Shown: positions 33,904-42,379 of the stretch, in pieces
Position numbering within the stretch: position 1 is the stretch's first letter
Layout of the letters: each line of letters begins with the position of its first letter
DNA from: Streptomyces sp. CB01373
GTDB taxonomy: Bacteria; Actinomycetota; Actinomycetes; Streptomycetales; Streptomycetaceae
DNA length: 64,000 bases
Assembly (NCBI RefSeq): GCF_002803075.1
Contig: NZ_NNBK01000012.1
Coordinates: 372,001-436,000, forward strand
Direction of reading: 5' to 3'
Position numbers and translations under genes: made by a program
Notes under the pieces: model-generated
Told to the model about the DNA's origin: nothing
The model's database searches: none
The model's input: the letters and a program-made list of their open reading frames with translations, nothing else

Positions 33904-35124
33904 ATGCGTCGTGGTGGACCTTCGGTCCTCGGGATCGTCCTCGCGGGCGGAGAGGGCAAACGGCTGATGCCCCTGACCGCGGACCGGGCGAAACCCGCGG
34001 TCACGTTCGGCGGCACGTACCGGCTCGTCGATTTCGTCCTGTCCAACCTCGTCAACGGCGACATCCTGCGGATCTGTGTGCTGACCCAGTACAAGTCGCA
34101 CTCGCTGGACCGGCACATCACCACCACCTGGCGGATGTCCAGTCTGCTCGGCAACTACATCACCCCGGTTCCCGCGCAGCAGCGGCTCGGGCCCCGCTGG
34201 TACCTGGGCAGCGCCGACGCGATCCTTCAGTCGCTCAATCTGATCCACGACGAACAGCCCGACTACGTCGCGGTGTTCGGCGCCGACCACGTCTACCGCA
34301 TGGACCCGCGGCAGATGCTCAAGGAGCACATCGAGGGCGGAGCGGGCGTGACGGTCGCGGGGATCCGGGTGCCGCGGGCCGAGTCGTCGTCGTTCGGGGT
34401 GATCACCCCCGGTACGGACGGGCAGACGGTGCAGCGCTTCCTGGAGAAGCCCGCCAACCCTCCGGGCCTGCCCGACGACCCGGAGAGTGTCTTCGCCTCC
34501 ATGGGCAACTACGTCTTCTCCACCAAGGTGCTGATCGAGGCGCTCCAGCGGGACGCGGAGGACGAGCGGTCGGCGCACGACATGGGCGGCTCGATCCTGC
34601 CCCAGCTCACCGATCGCGGAGAGGCGCGGCTCTACGACTTCGGCGCCAACCACGTGCCCGGCGAGACCAGCCGGGACCAGGGCTACTGGCGGGACGTCGG
34701 CACGCTCGACGCGTACTACGACGCCCATATGGACCTGATCGCCGAGCGCCCGGCGTTCAACCTCTACAACCGCGACTGGCCGATCTACACCCACTCGGGG
34801 CAGCTCTCGCCCGCCCGGTTCAACGCGGGCGGGATCGCGGGCGAGTCGATCATCAGTGCCGGCTGCCTGATCCGCGGGCAGGTCACCCGCTCCGTGCTGT
34901 CGCCGGGGGTCCGGGTCGACCCGGGCGCGGTCGTCCAGGGCTCGGTGCTGCACGACAACGTCCGGGTGGGCCGGGGCGCCATCGTGCGTGGCGCGGTCCT
35001 GGACAAGAACGTCGAGGTGCCGCCCGGCGCGACCATCGGCGTCAACCCCGAGCGGGACGCGGAGCTGTACACCGTCTCCCCGGGCGGCGTCATCGCGCTG
35101 GGCAAGGGACAACTGGTCCCTTAG
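33904..35124 (+). CDS. glgC: Glucose-1-phosphate adenylyltransferase
   Basis: 406 residues from ATG 33904 (GAGGGGAG). It makes ADP-glucose from ATP and glucose-1-phosphate, the committed step for glycogen. Motifs: GGEGKRLMPLTADRAKPAV, FVLSNLVNGDI, WYLGSADAI, FGADHVYRMD, FLEKPANPPG and YWRDVGTLDAYY; the C terminus is a left-handed beta-helix of hexapeptides. Pairing with glgA gives the two-step glycogen route. Confidence 0.96.
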   Translation: MRRGGPSVLGIVLAGGEGKRLMPLTADRAKPAVTFGGTYRLVDFVLSNLVNGDILRICVLTQYKSHSLDRHITTTWRMSSLLGNYITPVPAQQRLGPRWYLGSADAILQSLNLIHDEQPDYVAVFGADHVYRMDPRQMLKEHIEGGAGVTVAGIRVPRAESSSFGVITPGTDGQTVQRFLEKPANPPGLPDDPESVFASMGNYVFSTKVLIEALQRDAEDERSAHDMGGSILPQLTDRGEARLYDFGANHVPGETSRDQGYWRDVGTLDAYYDAHMDLIAERPAFNLYNRDWPIYTHSGQLSPARFNAGGIAGESIISAGCLIRGQVTRSVLSPGVRVDPGAVVQGSVLHDNVRVGRGAIVRGAVLDKNVEVPPGATIGVNPERDAELYTVSPGGVIALGKGQLVP

Positions 35125-35130
35125 GGCCTC

Positions 35131-35158
35131 TCGTCCGGATCAGGCCGGATCCGGACGA
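35131..35158 (+). terminator. Likely terminator after glgC
   Basis: TCGTCCGGATC (35131-35141), loop AGGCCG, GATCCGGACGA (35148-35158): a perfect 11-bp stem starting 7 bp after the glgC stop, followed only by AAGAC. Intrinsic terminators without U-runs are common in Streptomyces. Confidence 0.65.
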
Positions 35159-35321
35159 AAGACCCTGGCCCGGCGGCCTCGAGCCCGGCGCGGCGGGTGG
35201 GGGCGCGCGCCGGGGGCGCGAACCGCGACGCGTCGCGTGCGACACCCGCCGGTTGCCGGGCTGACCGGCCTTCAGACCCGATCATGCAGGCAGTGACGTC
35301 TCCCTCGGAGGTCTTTCCTGC

Positions 35322-37667
35322 ATGAGATGGACCCGGCGCCTGCGGCTGTGCGCGGTGGCGGCGGTGGCAGCGTCCGCGCTGACCGCCGCGCCCGTCGCCG
35401 CACCGGCCGTCGAAGCGCGCGACGACCGGCTCACCGATCTGGTCGACCCGTTCATCGGCACCGCCAACGAGGGCAACACCTTCCCCGGCGCGGCCGTGCC
35501 CTTCGGCATGGTGCAGCTCTCGCCGGACACCGGCCACAGCACCGGCTACGACCACACCCAGGACCGCGTCCGCGGTTTCTCCCTGATCCATCTCTCCGGC
35601 GTCGGCTGCCGCATCGGCGGCGACCTGCCGGTGCTGCCCACCACCGGTGACGTCACGCGGACGGACTACACCAAGTACGCGGCCCCGTTCGGCCACGACA
35701 CCGAGCGGGCGAGTCCCGGCTACTACCGCGTCGGCCTGTCCTCCGGTGTCGGCGGTGTCGGCGGTGTCGGCGGTATCGGTGCCGAACTGACGGCGAGCGC
35801 GCGTACCGGGGTGCAGCGCTACACCTTCCCGGCCACGGCCAAGGCCAACGTCCTGCTCAACGCCGCCCAGGCGCTGCACAGACCGGTCGCGGCGACGGTG
35901 GAGATCCTGGGCGACCGCACCGTGCGGACCACGATCACGGGCCGCGGTTTCTGCCGGGACACCCGGCCCTACACCGTGTACACCGTCACCCGTTTCGACC
36001 GCCCGTTCACGGCGTACGGCTCCTGGGACGGCGCCACGGTCACGGCGGGGTCCAGAACCGGACACGGCGGCGCCTACGTCCGCTTCGACACCACCGAGGA
36101 CCGCACGGTGGAGGCGACGACCGCCCTGTCCTACGTCGACGCGGCCGGCGCGGCGGGCAACCTGGCGGCGGAGGGCGGCCGTTCCTTCGACGCGGTGCGC
36201 GACGCCGCCCGGCGGTCCTGGGAGAGCCGGCTGGACGTCGTACGCGTCCGGGGCGGCGACGCGACCCGGCGCCGTACGTTCTACTCGGCCCTGTACCACG
36301 TGTTCCTGGCGCCGAACGCGGGCAACGACGCCGACGGCCGCTACACCGGCTGGGACGGGCGGATCCACCGCGCGCTGGGATTCACCTACTACCAGAACTG
36401 GTCGCTGTGGGACACCTACCGTACCCAGGCCCCGCTGCTCGCCCTGCTCGCGCCGCGCGAGTCCCGGGACATGGCGATCTCGGTGATCAGGGTCGCCGAG
36501 GAGAGCGGCTGGCTGCCCAAATGGGGCTACGGCACCGTCGAGACGAACGTCATGACCGGCGACCCGGTCACCCCGTTCCTGACCAACGCCTTCCAGCAGG
36601 GCCTGCTGCAGGGGTACGAGGAGCGGGCCTACCGGGCGCTGCGGCGGAACGCCGACGGGGTGCCGCCCGCCGGCTCCCCGGCGCTGGGCCGCGACGCCAA
36701 CCCGGACTACCTCGCCCGCGGCTACGTCCCGTACCTCCAGGGCCACGAGCCCGCGAAGCCGGGCCACTCCGACTACGCGTTCGGCGCGTCGGCGACCCTG
36801 GAGTACGCCGTGTCGGACGCCGTGCTCGCCCAGATGGCCCGCGCCCTCGGCCACCACGCGGACGCCGCACGGTACGCCGCCCGCTCCCGCGGCTACCGCG
36901 CGCTGTTCGACCCCGCCACCGGCTTCTTCCGCGCCCGCGACGCCTCCGGCGCCTTCACCGGACCGGCGGACCCGTCCCGCGGCCCCGGTTTCCACGAGGG
37001 CACTTCCTGGCAGTACCAGTGGCTCGTGCCGCAGGACCTGCCCGGCCTGGTGGGCCTGATCGGCGGCCGGCGCGCCGCCAACGAGCGTCTGGACACGTTC
37101 TTCGCCTACGCCGGCCTGCTGAAGGACCCGGAGTGCACCGTCCGCGAGACCTGGGTCCGCGGGCCGTACGCCTACTACGGCAGGGCCACGTACAACCCGA
37201 TGAACGAGCCGGACCTCGCCGCGCCGTACGCCTACCTCTCGACGGGGCAGCCGTGGAAGACCACCGACGTGGTGCACGTCGCGCTGACCCTGTTCACCGA
37301 CGAGCCGGCCGGGCTGAGCGGGAACGACGACCTGGGCACCATGTCCGCCTGGAACGTGCTGGCCTCCATCGGCCTGTTCCCCGTCCAGCCGGGCTATTTC
37401 ACCTGGGGCCTGTCCACGCCCGTCTTCGAACGCGTCGACCTGCGCCTGGACGACGGCCACCACCCGCGCGGCCTGACCATCACGGCGCCGGGCACCTCGC
37501 GGAAGGACCGTTACATCCAGTCGGTCTTGGCCGGCGGGGTGCCGCACGACCGGACGTATCTGACCACCCGCGCCCTGCGGTCGATCGGCACCCTGCGCTA
37601 CACCGTGGGGCCGCGGCCCTCGGCGTGGGGCACGGCCGCGCAGGCCGCGCCACCCGCCCTGAGGTGA
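35322..37667 (+). CDS. Secreted GH92 alpha-mannosidase
   Basis: 781 residues, ATG 35322 with GGAGGT. Signal peptide of about 30 residues (RRLRLCAVAAVAASALTAAP). GH92 marks: VDPFIGTANEGNTFPGAAVP, HLSGVGC, YYQNWSLWDTYR, EGTSWQYQW, YNPMNEPD and GNDDLGTMSAWNVL; the acidic catalytic residues and Ca2+ ligands lie in these segments. GH92 enzymes are Ca2+-dependent exo-alpha-mannosidases that trim mannans or N-glycans outside the cell. A short tandem repeat (GGTGTCGGC, three to four copies near 35745-35780) encodes GVGGVGGVGGIG, probably a variable loop. Confidence 0.92.
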   Translation: MRWTRRLRLCAVAAVAASALTAAPVAAPAVEARDDRLTDLVDPFIGTANEGNTFPGAAVPFGMVQLSPDTGHSTGYDHTQDRVRGFSLIHLSGVGCRIGGDLPVLPTTGDVTRTDYTKYAAPFGHDTERASPGYYRVGLSSGVGGVGGVGGIGAELTASARTGVQRYTFPATAKANVLLNAAQALHRPVAATVEILGDRTVRTTITGRGFCRDTRPYTVYTVTRFDRPFTAYGSWDGATVTAGSRTGHGGAYVRFDTTEDRTVEATTALSYVDAAGAAGNLAAEGGRSFDAVRDAARRSWESRLDVVRVRGGDATRRRTFYSALYHVFLAPNAGNDADGRYTGWDGRIHRALGFTYYQNWSLWDTYRTQAPLLALLAPRESRDMAISVIRVAEESGWLPKWGYGTVETNVMTGDPVTPFLTNAFQQGLLQGYEERAYRALRRNADGVPPAGSPALGRDANPDYLARGYVPYLQGHEPAKPGHSDYAFGASATLEYAVSDAVLAQMARALGHHADAARYAARSRGYRALFDPATGFFRARDASGAFTGPADPSRGPGFHEGTSWQYQWLVPQDLPGLVGLIGGRRAANERLDTFFAYAGLLKDPECTVRETWVRGPYAYYGRATYNPMNEPDLAAPYAYLSTGQPWKTTDVVHVALTLFTDEPAGLSGNDDLGTMSAWNVLASIGLFPVQPGYFTWGLSTPVFERVDLRLDDGHHPRGLTITAPGTSRKDRYIQSVLAGGVPHDRTYLTTRALRSIGTLRYTVGPRPSAWGTAAQAAPPALR

Positions 37668-37833
37668 CCCTTGCGGGGGCCCTGAGTGACCTCAAAGGCC
37701 CCATGTGTCCCACCCCTTTCCCCAGGGTCGGACTTAATCTGTTGTTAACTGAGCGTAGCTTGATCGTACTTGACTGTAATCGGTCGAGGGCGGTTGACTG
37801 CCAAAACACCCACCGCCGATGCGAGGCAAGCCA

Positions 37834-39195
37834 TTGACTCCCGACCTGCTCGCTCCCCTCGACCTGGCGTTCTGGAACATCGAGTCCGCCGACCACCCCA
37901 TGCACCTCGGCGCCCTCGGGGTCTTCTCCGCCCACTCGCCGACCGCCGGAGCGCACGCGGCCGACCTGCTCGCCGCCCGCGCGGCCGCAGTGCCCGGCCT
38001 GCGCATGCGGATCCGGGACGTGTGGCGGCCGCTCGACCTGCGCCTGTCCCTTGCCCAGGCACTCCGTCCGCCGCTCGGCTTCGGCGGCGCCGCCCGCGAG
38101 CCCGACCCCGGCTTCGACCCGCTCAACCACGTCCGGCTGCACGCCCCGGCCACGGACTTCCACGCCGAGGCGGGCCGGCTCATGCAGCGCCCGCTGCAGC
38201 GCAACCGCCCGCCGTGGGAGGCGCACGTGCTGCCCGGCGAGGACGGTGTCTCCTTCGCCGTGCTGTTCAAGTTCCACCACGCCCTCGCCGACGGCCTGCG
38301 CGCCCTGACCCTCGCCGCGGCCGTCCTCGACCCCATGGACATGCCCACGCCGCGGCCCCGCCCGGCCGCGCCCGCCCGCGGCCCGCTCCCCGACGTGCGC
38401 AAGCTGCCCGAGGCACTGCGTGGCGCCCTGTCCGACGTGGGCCGCGCCCTGGACATCGGCACCTCGGTCGCCCGCTCGTCCCTCGCCACCCGGTCCACCC
38501 CGGCGCTCACCGCCGAGCCCACCGGAACCCGCCGCACCGCCGGCGCGGTCGTCGACATCGACGACGTGCACCTGGTCCGCAAGGCCGTCGGCGGCACCGT
38601 CAACGACGTACTGATCGCCGTCGTCGCCGGCGCCCTGCGGCGCTGGCTCGACGAGCGGGGCGAGGGCACCGACGGGATCGCGCCCCGCGCCCTGATCCCG
38701 GTCTCCAGGCGCCGCCCGCGCGCCGCCCACCCGCAGGGCAACCGGCTCTCCGGCTATCTGATGGAACTCCCCGTCGGCGACGCGGACCCGCTGCGCCGGC
38801 TCGCCGCCGTCCGCGCGGCCATGGACCGCAACAAGGACGCCGGACCCAACCGGGGAGCGGGCGCCGTCGCGCTGCTCGCCGACCATGTGCCCGCCCTCGG
38901 CCACCGGCTCGGCGGACCGCTGGTCGCCCAGGCCGCCCGGCTGTGGTTCGACATCCTGGTCACCAGCGTGCCGCTGCCCGGCATCGGCCTGAGGCTCGGC
39001 GGCCACCCGCTGACCGAGGTCTACCCCTTCGCGCCGCTGGCCCGCGGCCAGTCCCTGGCCGTCGCGATCTCCACCTACCGCGGCCAGGTCCACTACGGGC
39101 TCGTCGCGGACGCCAAGGCCGTGCCCGACCTGAACCGGCTCGCCCGCGCCGTGACCGAGGAGGTGGAGACCCTGATCACGGTCTGCGGATCCTGA
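37834..39195 (+). CDS. WS/DGAT-type diacylglycerol O-acyltransferase
   Basis: 453 residues from TTG 37834 (reads LTPDLLAPLDLAFWN; GAGG about 10 nt upstream); ATG 37819 is an alternative without a ribosome binding site. The catalytic HHxxxDG motif is in FKFHHALADGLRA, and the family's GGTVNDVLIAVV and C-terminal VTSVPLPG and FAPLARGQSLAVAI are present. It makes triacylglycerol or wax esters from acyl-CoA and diacylglycerol or alcohol, at the membrane. The upstream 150 bp include an AT-rich patch (37735-37790) that probably holds the promoter. Confidence 0.9.
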   Translation: MTPDLLAPLDLAFWNIESADHPMHLGALGVFSAHSPTAGAHAADLLAARAAAVPGLRMRIRDVWRPLDLRLSLAQALRPPLGFGGAAREPDPGFDPLNHVRLHAPATDFHAEAGRLMQRPLQRNRPPWEAHVLPGEDGVSFAVLFKFHHALADGLRALTLAAAVLDPMDMPTPRPRPAAPARGPLPDVRKLPEALRGALSDVGRALDIGTSVARSSLATRSTPALTAEPTGTRRTAGAVVDIDDVHLVRKAVGGTVNDVLIAVVAGALRRWLDERGEGTDGIAPRALIPVSRRRPRAAHPQGNRLSGYLMELPVGDADPLRRLAAVRAAMDRNKDAGPNRGAGAVALLADHVPALGHRLGGPLVAQAARLWFDILVTSVPLPGIGLRLGGHPLTEVYPFAPLARGQSLAVAISTYRGQVHYGLVADAKAVPDLNRLARAVTEEVETLITVCGS

Positions 39196-39297
39196 TCAAC
39201 GGCGTTTGGCCTACCGGCCCGGCGCTGCCGTAAAATCCCCCGTTCGAAAGCAGGCGCGAGTCCGAGCGCCGCACAGTGATCAGGGAACGGCAGCGCG

Positions 39298-40773
39298 ATG
39301 ACGGTGACAGACGAGGGCCCGACGGCCACGGACGAAGTGGTGTACGGGCCCGGGATCGACCCCGAACGCCTGGCCGTGTGCCTCGAAGTGCTAAAGGAGC
39401 TCGACGGGATCGACGTGGACCACCCGGACGCCGTCGCCGTGCGCCGGGCCACCTCGCAGATCTACCGCACGGTCAAGCAGCGCCGCCGCCAGGAGCGCCG
39501 GGCCGCCAAGACCGCGAACGACAAGGCGGTCACGGAGGCCACGGCCACCGGATCCGCGCAGCGCATCGACGACGAGACCGAGGGCATCCTGCCCTCGTCC
39601 ACGACGGGCGCGGGACGGATCGCGGGCATACTCGAGCGCCCGCGCTCCTGCTACGTCTGCAAGACCCGCTACGTCGAGGTCGACTACTTCTACCACCAGC
39701 TCTGCCCGCGGTGCGCGCTCGAGAACCGCGCCCGCAGGGACGCCCGCGCCGACCTCACGGGCAAGCGCGCCCTGCTCACCGGCGGCCGCGCCAAGATCGG
39801 CATGTACATCGCGCTGCGGCTGCTGCGCGACGGCGCGCACACGACGATCACGACCCGGTTCCCGAGTGACGCCATCCGCCGCTTCAAGGCCCAGCCGGAC
39901 AGCGACGAGTGGATCCACCGGCTGAAGATCGTCGGTATCGACCTGCGTGACCCGGCCCAGGTGGTGGCCCTGGCCGACTCGGTCGCCGCCGAGGGACCGC
40001 TGGACATTCTGATCAACAACGCGGCCCAGACCGTACGGCGCTCCCCGCAGGCCTACAGCGAGCTGGTCGCCGCCGAGTCGGCCCCGCTGCCGGCCGGTGA
40101 GCTGCCCGCGGCCGAGGTGATCGGCACATTCGGCTCGGGGGCGGTCGCGGAGCTGCCGGTGGCGGGCGGCGGCGCGCTCACCGCCCAGGACGTCACCGAC
40201 CTGGCCCTGGTCTCCGGCTCGGCGTCCCTGGAGCGGATCGCCGCCGGCACGGCCATCGACGCCGGCGGTCTCGTGCCCGACCTGCACGACACCAACAGCT
40301 GGATCCAGGCGGTGGAGGACGTCACGCCGGTGGAGCTGCTCGAGGTCCAGCTGTGCAACTCGACGGCGCCCTTCATCCTGATCAGCCGCCTGCGTCCGGC
40401 GATGGCGGCCGCCGCGGCCCGCCGCGCCTACATCGTGAACGTCTCCGCCATGGAGGGCGTGTTCAACCGCGGCTACAAGGGCGCGGGACACCCGCACACC
40501 AACATGGCCAAGGCCGCCCTGAACATGCTCACGCGGACCAGCGCCGAGGAGATGTTCCAGAAGGACCGCATCCTGATGACGGCCGTCGACACCGGCTGGA
40601 TCACCGACGAGCGCCCGCACCCGGACAAGGTCCGCCTCGCCGAGGCCGGCTTCCACGCCCCGCTCGACCTGGTGGACGGCGCCGCCCGCGTCTACGACCC
40701 GATCGTGCGCGGCGAGGCGGGCGAGGACCTGTACGGCGTCTTCCTCAAGGACTACGCGCCGGGCAAGTGGTGA
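39298..40773 (+). CDS. SDR-family oxidoreductase with an N-terminal zinc ribbon
   Basis: 491 residues, ATG 39298 after GGGAACGG. Residues 1-110 are charged and unannotated; a CYVCK...CPRC pair (about 118 and 139) forms a zinc ribbon; the SDR domain follows from about 152 with LTGGRAKIGMYIA in place of the usual TGxxxGIG, the strand DILINNAAQTVRR, and a split second half with VNVSAMEGVFNRGYKGAGHP and NMAKAALNM. The YxxxK motif is altered to a HPHTNMAK context. An insertion (about 255-330) separates the halves. Substrate unknown. Confidence 0.8.
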   Translation: MTVTDEGPTATDEVVYGPGIDPERLAVCLEVLKELDGIDVDHPDAVAVRRATSQIYRTVKQRRRQERRAAKTANDKAVTEATATGSAQRIDDETEGILPSSTTGAGRIAGILERPRSCYVCKTRYVEVDYFYHQLCPRCALENRARRDARADLTGKRALLTGGRAKIGMYIALRLLRDGAHTTITTRFPSDAIRRFKAQPDSDEWIHRLKIVGIDLRDPAQVVALADSVAAEGPLDILINNAAQTVRRSPQAYSELVAAESAPLPAGELPAAEVIGTFGSGAVAELPVAGGGALTAQDVTDLALVSGSASLERIAAGTAIDAGGLVPDLHDTNSWIQAVEDVTPVELLEVQLCNSTAPFILISRLRPAMAAAAARRAYIVNVSAMEGVFNRGYKGAGHPHTNMAKAALNMLTRTSAEEMFQKDRILMTAVDTGWITDERPHPDKVRLAEAGFHAPLDLVDGAARVYDPIVRGEAGEDLYGVFLKDYAPGKW

Positions 40774-40806
40774 GCCGGCCGCCGGTCCGATGCCTCTGAC
40801 GAGGTA

Positions 40807-41226
40807 TCAGTCCACGGTCCGTAGCCGGTAGTTGCCCGCCGCGACGAGTTCCAGGACCGTGCGCCAGTCCTCCAGGACGCCCGCGTCGAAGCCGGCGGCG
40901 CGGGCCTCCTCGGCCGCCTGGCGCAGCGACAGCGCGTCCTCCTCGGACAGGCGGCCGTCGGCGGGCGCCGCATGCTGTCGCAGGAGGCGGGAGACGCGCT
41001 CGCCGAGCAGGGCGCGCACCGCGTCCGCCGCCGGGTCGGCAGCACCGTCGACGCCGCCCGGCCGCAGCAGCCGGCCGATGCCGTGGACCAGGCCCGCCAC
41101 CTGGAGCTCCTTGTCGGCCGGGTGGCGCCGGCGCAGCAGGGCGGCGGTGCGCAACGCGTGGGCGCGGGCGTCGGGCGGGCAGGCGTACAGCAGGTCCATG
41201 AGCTCCTCGGCGCTGCGCAGCTCCAT
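40807..41226 (-). CDS. Small HD-like helical protein
   Basis: 139 residues. The pattern HALRTAALLRRR, then VAGLVHGIGRLLRPG and a later LLRQHA resembles the HD domain of PhnZ/inositol-oxygenase-like proteins, but the usual HD doublet of LLHDIG reads HG, so metal binding may be weakened. It converges on the SDR gene, stopping 33 bp past its end. Function unknown. Confidence 0.6.
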   Translation of the reverse strand: MELRSAEELMDLLYACPPDARAHALRTAALLRRRHPADKELQVAGLVHGIGRLLRPGGVDGAADPAADAVRALLGERVSRLLRQHAAPADGRLSEEDALSLRQAAEEARAAGFDAGVLEDWRTVLELVAAGNYRLRTVD

Positions 41227-41631
41227 GCGTCGGTCCTCCCGCGAGAAAGCCGTCGTGGTGGGTCAGCAGATCATGGCGAGCTTGCGGCGCGGCCAACGGA
41301 ACCTGAACCCCGCCCGGCACATGATGCGACAAATCACCCCGCAAGTGGTCCAATCAACACGCGCGACGTCAGATAGTTACCTGGTCTTTGCCGCGCTATC
41401 GAGCGGGAGGCCGCTCATTTGGTTAATCTGGGGTGGACGGACAGCGACTACGGGTTCCATCCACACCCATGGTCCGTCCCGGGGCAAGCCGGTGCACCAC
41501 GGCCTGCTCGCACCTCAGTTGCCGACGCCACCGCGTCCGAGATGCATACCAACCAGACCCGAGCGGGCTTGGGCGGCGCGGTGCGTACCGGCCGCATGCC
41601 CCGAGGGTGACCGACACATAAGGAGTGCGCG
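41227..41631. other. Intergenic region before the 57-residue peptide gene
   Basis: 405 bp. Several short frames exist but none has a ribosome binding site or motif. A lower-GC patch (about 41360-41430, including ATTTGGTTAATC) may carry a promoter, and GGACGGA / TCCGTCC near 41434 and 41474 are inverted repeats. The end contains TAAGGAG (41619-41625), the ribosome binding site of the peptide gene. Confidence 0.4.
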
Positions 41632-41805
41632 GTGACACCGGAGAAGACGAATCGCGAGCAGCGCCCCAACGAACGCATGGAGCGCGCGGGCCGAAGGCCC
41701 GCGGACCTGGGCAGCCTCGACGTGTGGGCCCGCTCGGCACCGATCCGCCTGGCGGGGTACGAGGACGACCTGGCCGAGCCCCACATCCTGCCCAGCGTGG
41801 ACTGA
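41632..41805 (+). CDS. 57-residue peptide of unknown function
   Basis: GTG 41632 follows AAGGAG with a 6-nt gap. The product is very polar: a basic N-terminal half (KTNREQRPNERMERAGRRPA) and a C-terminal half DLGSLDVWARSAPIRLAGYE followed by an acidic stretch and the end HILPSVD. It has no Cys, signal peptide or membrane helix. The leader-like basic part followed by a Trp/Tyr-containing, Asp-ended tail could suit a ribosomally made modified peptide, but no modifying enzyme adjoins; the next gene is a GNAT. I do not recognise a family with certainty. Confidence 0.65.
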   Translation: MTPEKTNREQRPNERMERAGRRPADLGSLDVWARSAPIRLAGYEDDLAEPHILPSVD

Positions 41806-41859
41806 GCGGCCAGAACCCGTCGCGATCGCCGACCGCATGGGCGTGCCAGACTCACGCCC

Positions 41860-42342
41860 ATGCTGATCAGAGAAGCCACGGCCGGGGACTGGCCGCGGAT
41901 CTGGCCTTTCTGGCACCGGATCGTCGCCGCCGCCGAGACGTACGCCTGGGACCCGGACACCTCCGAGGAGGATGCCCGGGCCTTGTGGATGGGCCCCGCC
42001 AAACGCGTGTACGTCGCCGAGGACGACACCGGCGCGGTCGTCGGCTCCGCCTACGTCACCCCCAACTACGGCGGTCCCGCCGCCCGCGTCGCCAACGCGG
42101 GTTTCATGGTCGACCCCGACCGGTCCGGCCTGGGCATCGGCCGCGCCCTGGCCGAGCACGTCCTCCGGGCCGCGACGGCCGCCGGCTACCGGGCGATGGT
42201 CTTCAACGCCGTCGTGGAGACCAACCCAGCCGTCGGGCTGTGGACCTCGCTCGGCTTCCGGATCCTCGGCACGGTGCCGGAGGCCTACGAGCACCCCCGG
42301 CACGGCCCGGTGGGCCTGCACATCATGTACCGGGCCCTGTAG
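41860..42342 (+). CDS. GNAT N-acetyltransferase
   Basis: 160 residues, complete GNAT fold: IREATAGDWPRIWPFWHRIV, a strand with GFMVDPDRSGLGIGRALAEHV (acetyl-CoA pyrophosphate loop) and VFNAVVETNPAVGLWTSLGFR. Similar to the phosphinothricin/aminoacyl-type acetyltransferases of actinobacteria. It follows the small peptide gene by 54 bp. Confidence 0.85.
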   Translation: MLIREATAGDWPRIWPFWHRIVAAAETYAWDPDTSEEDARALWMGPAKRVYVAEDDTGAVVGSAYVTPNYGGPAARVANAGFMVDPDRSGLGIGRALAEHVLRAATAAGYRAMVFNAVVETNPAVGLWTSLGFRILGTVPEAYEHPRHGPVGLHIMYRAL

Positions 42343-42379
42343 ACGAGGCGCTCCGAACGGGCCCTCCGGAGACCCGGTC

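Noticed and set aside
35121..37547. 808-residue minus-strand frame
   Set aside because: Antisense of the GH92 gene, whose motifs and signal peptide are clear.
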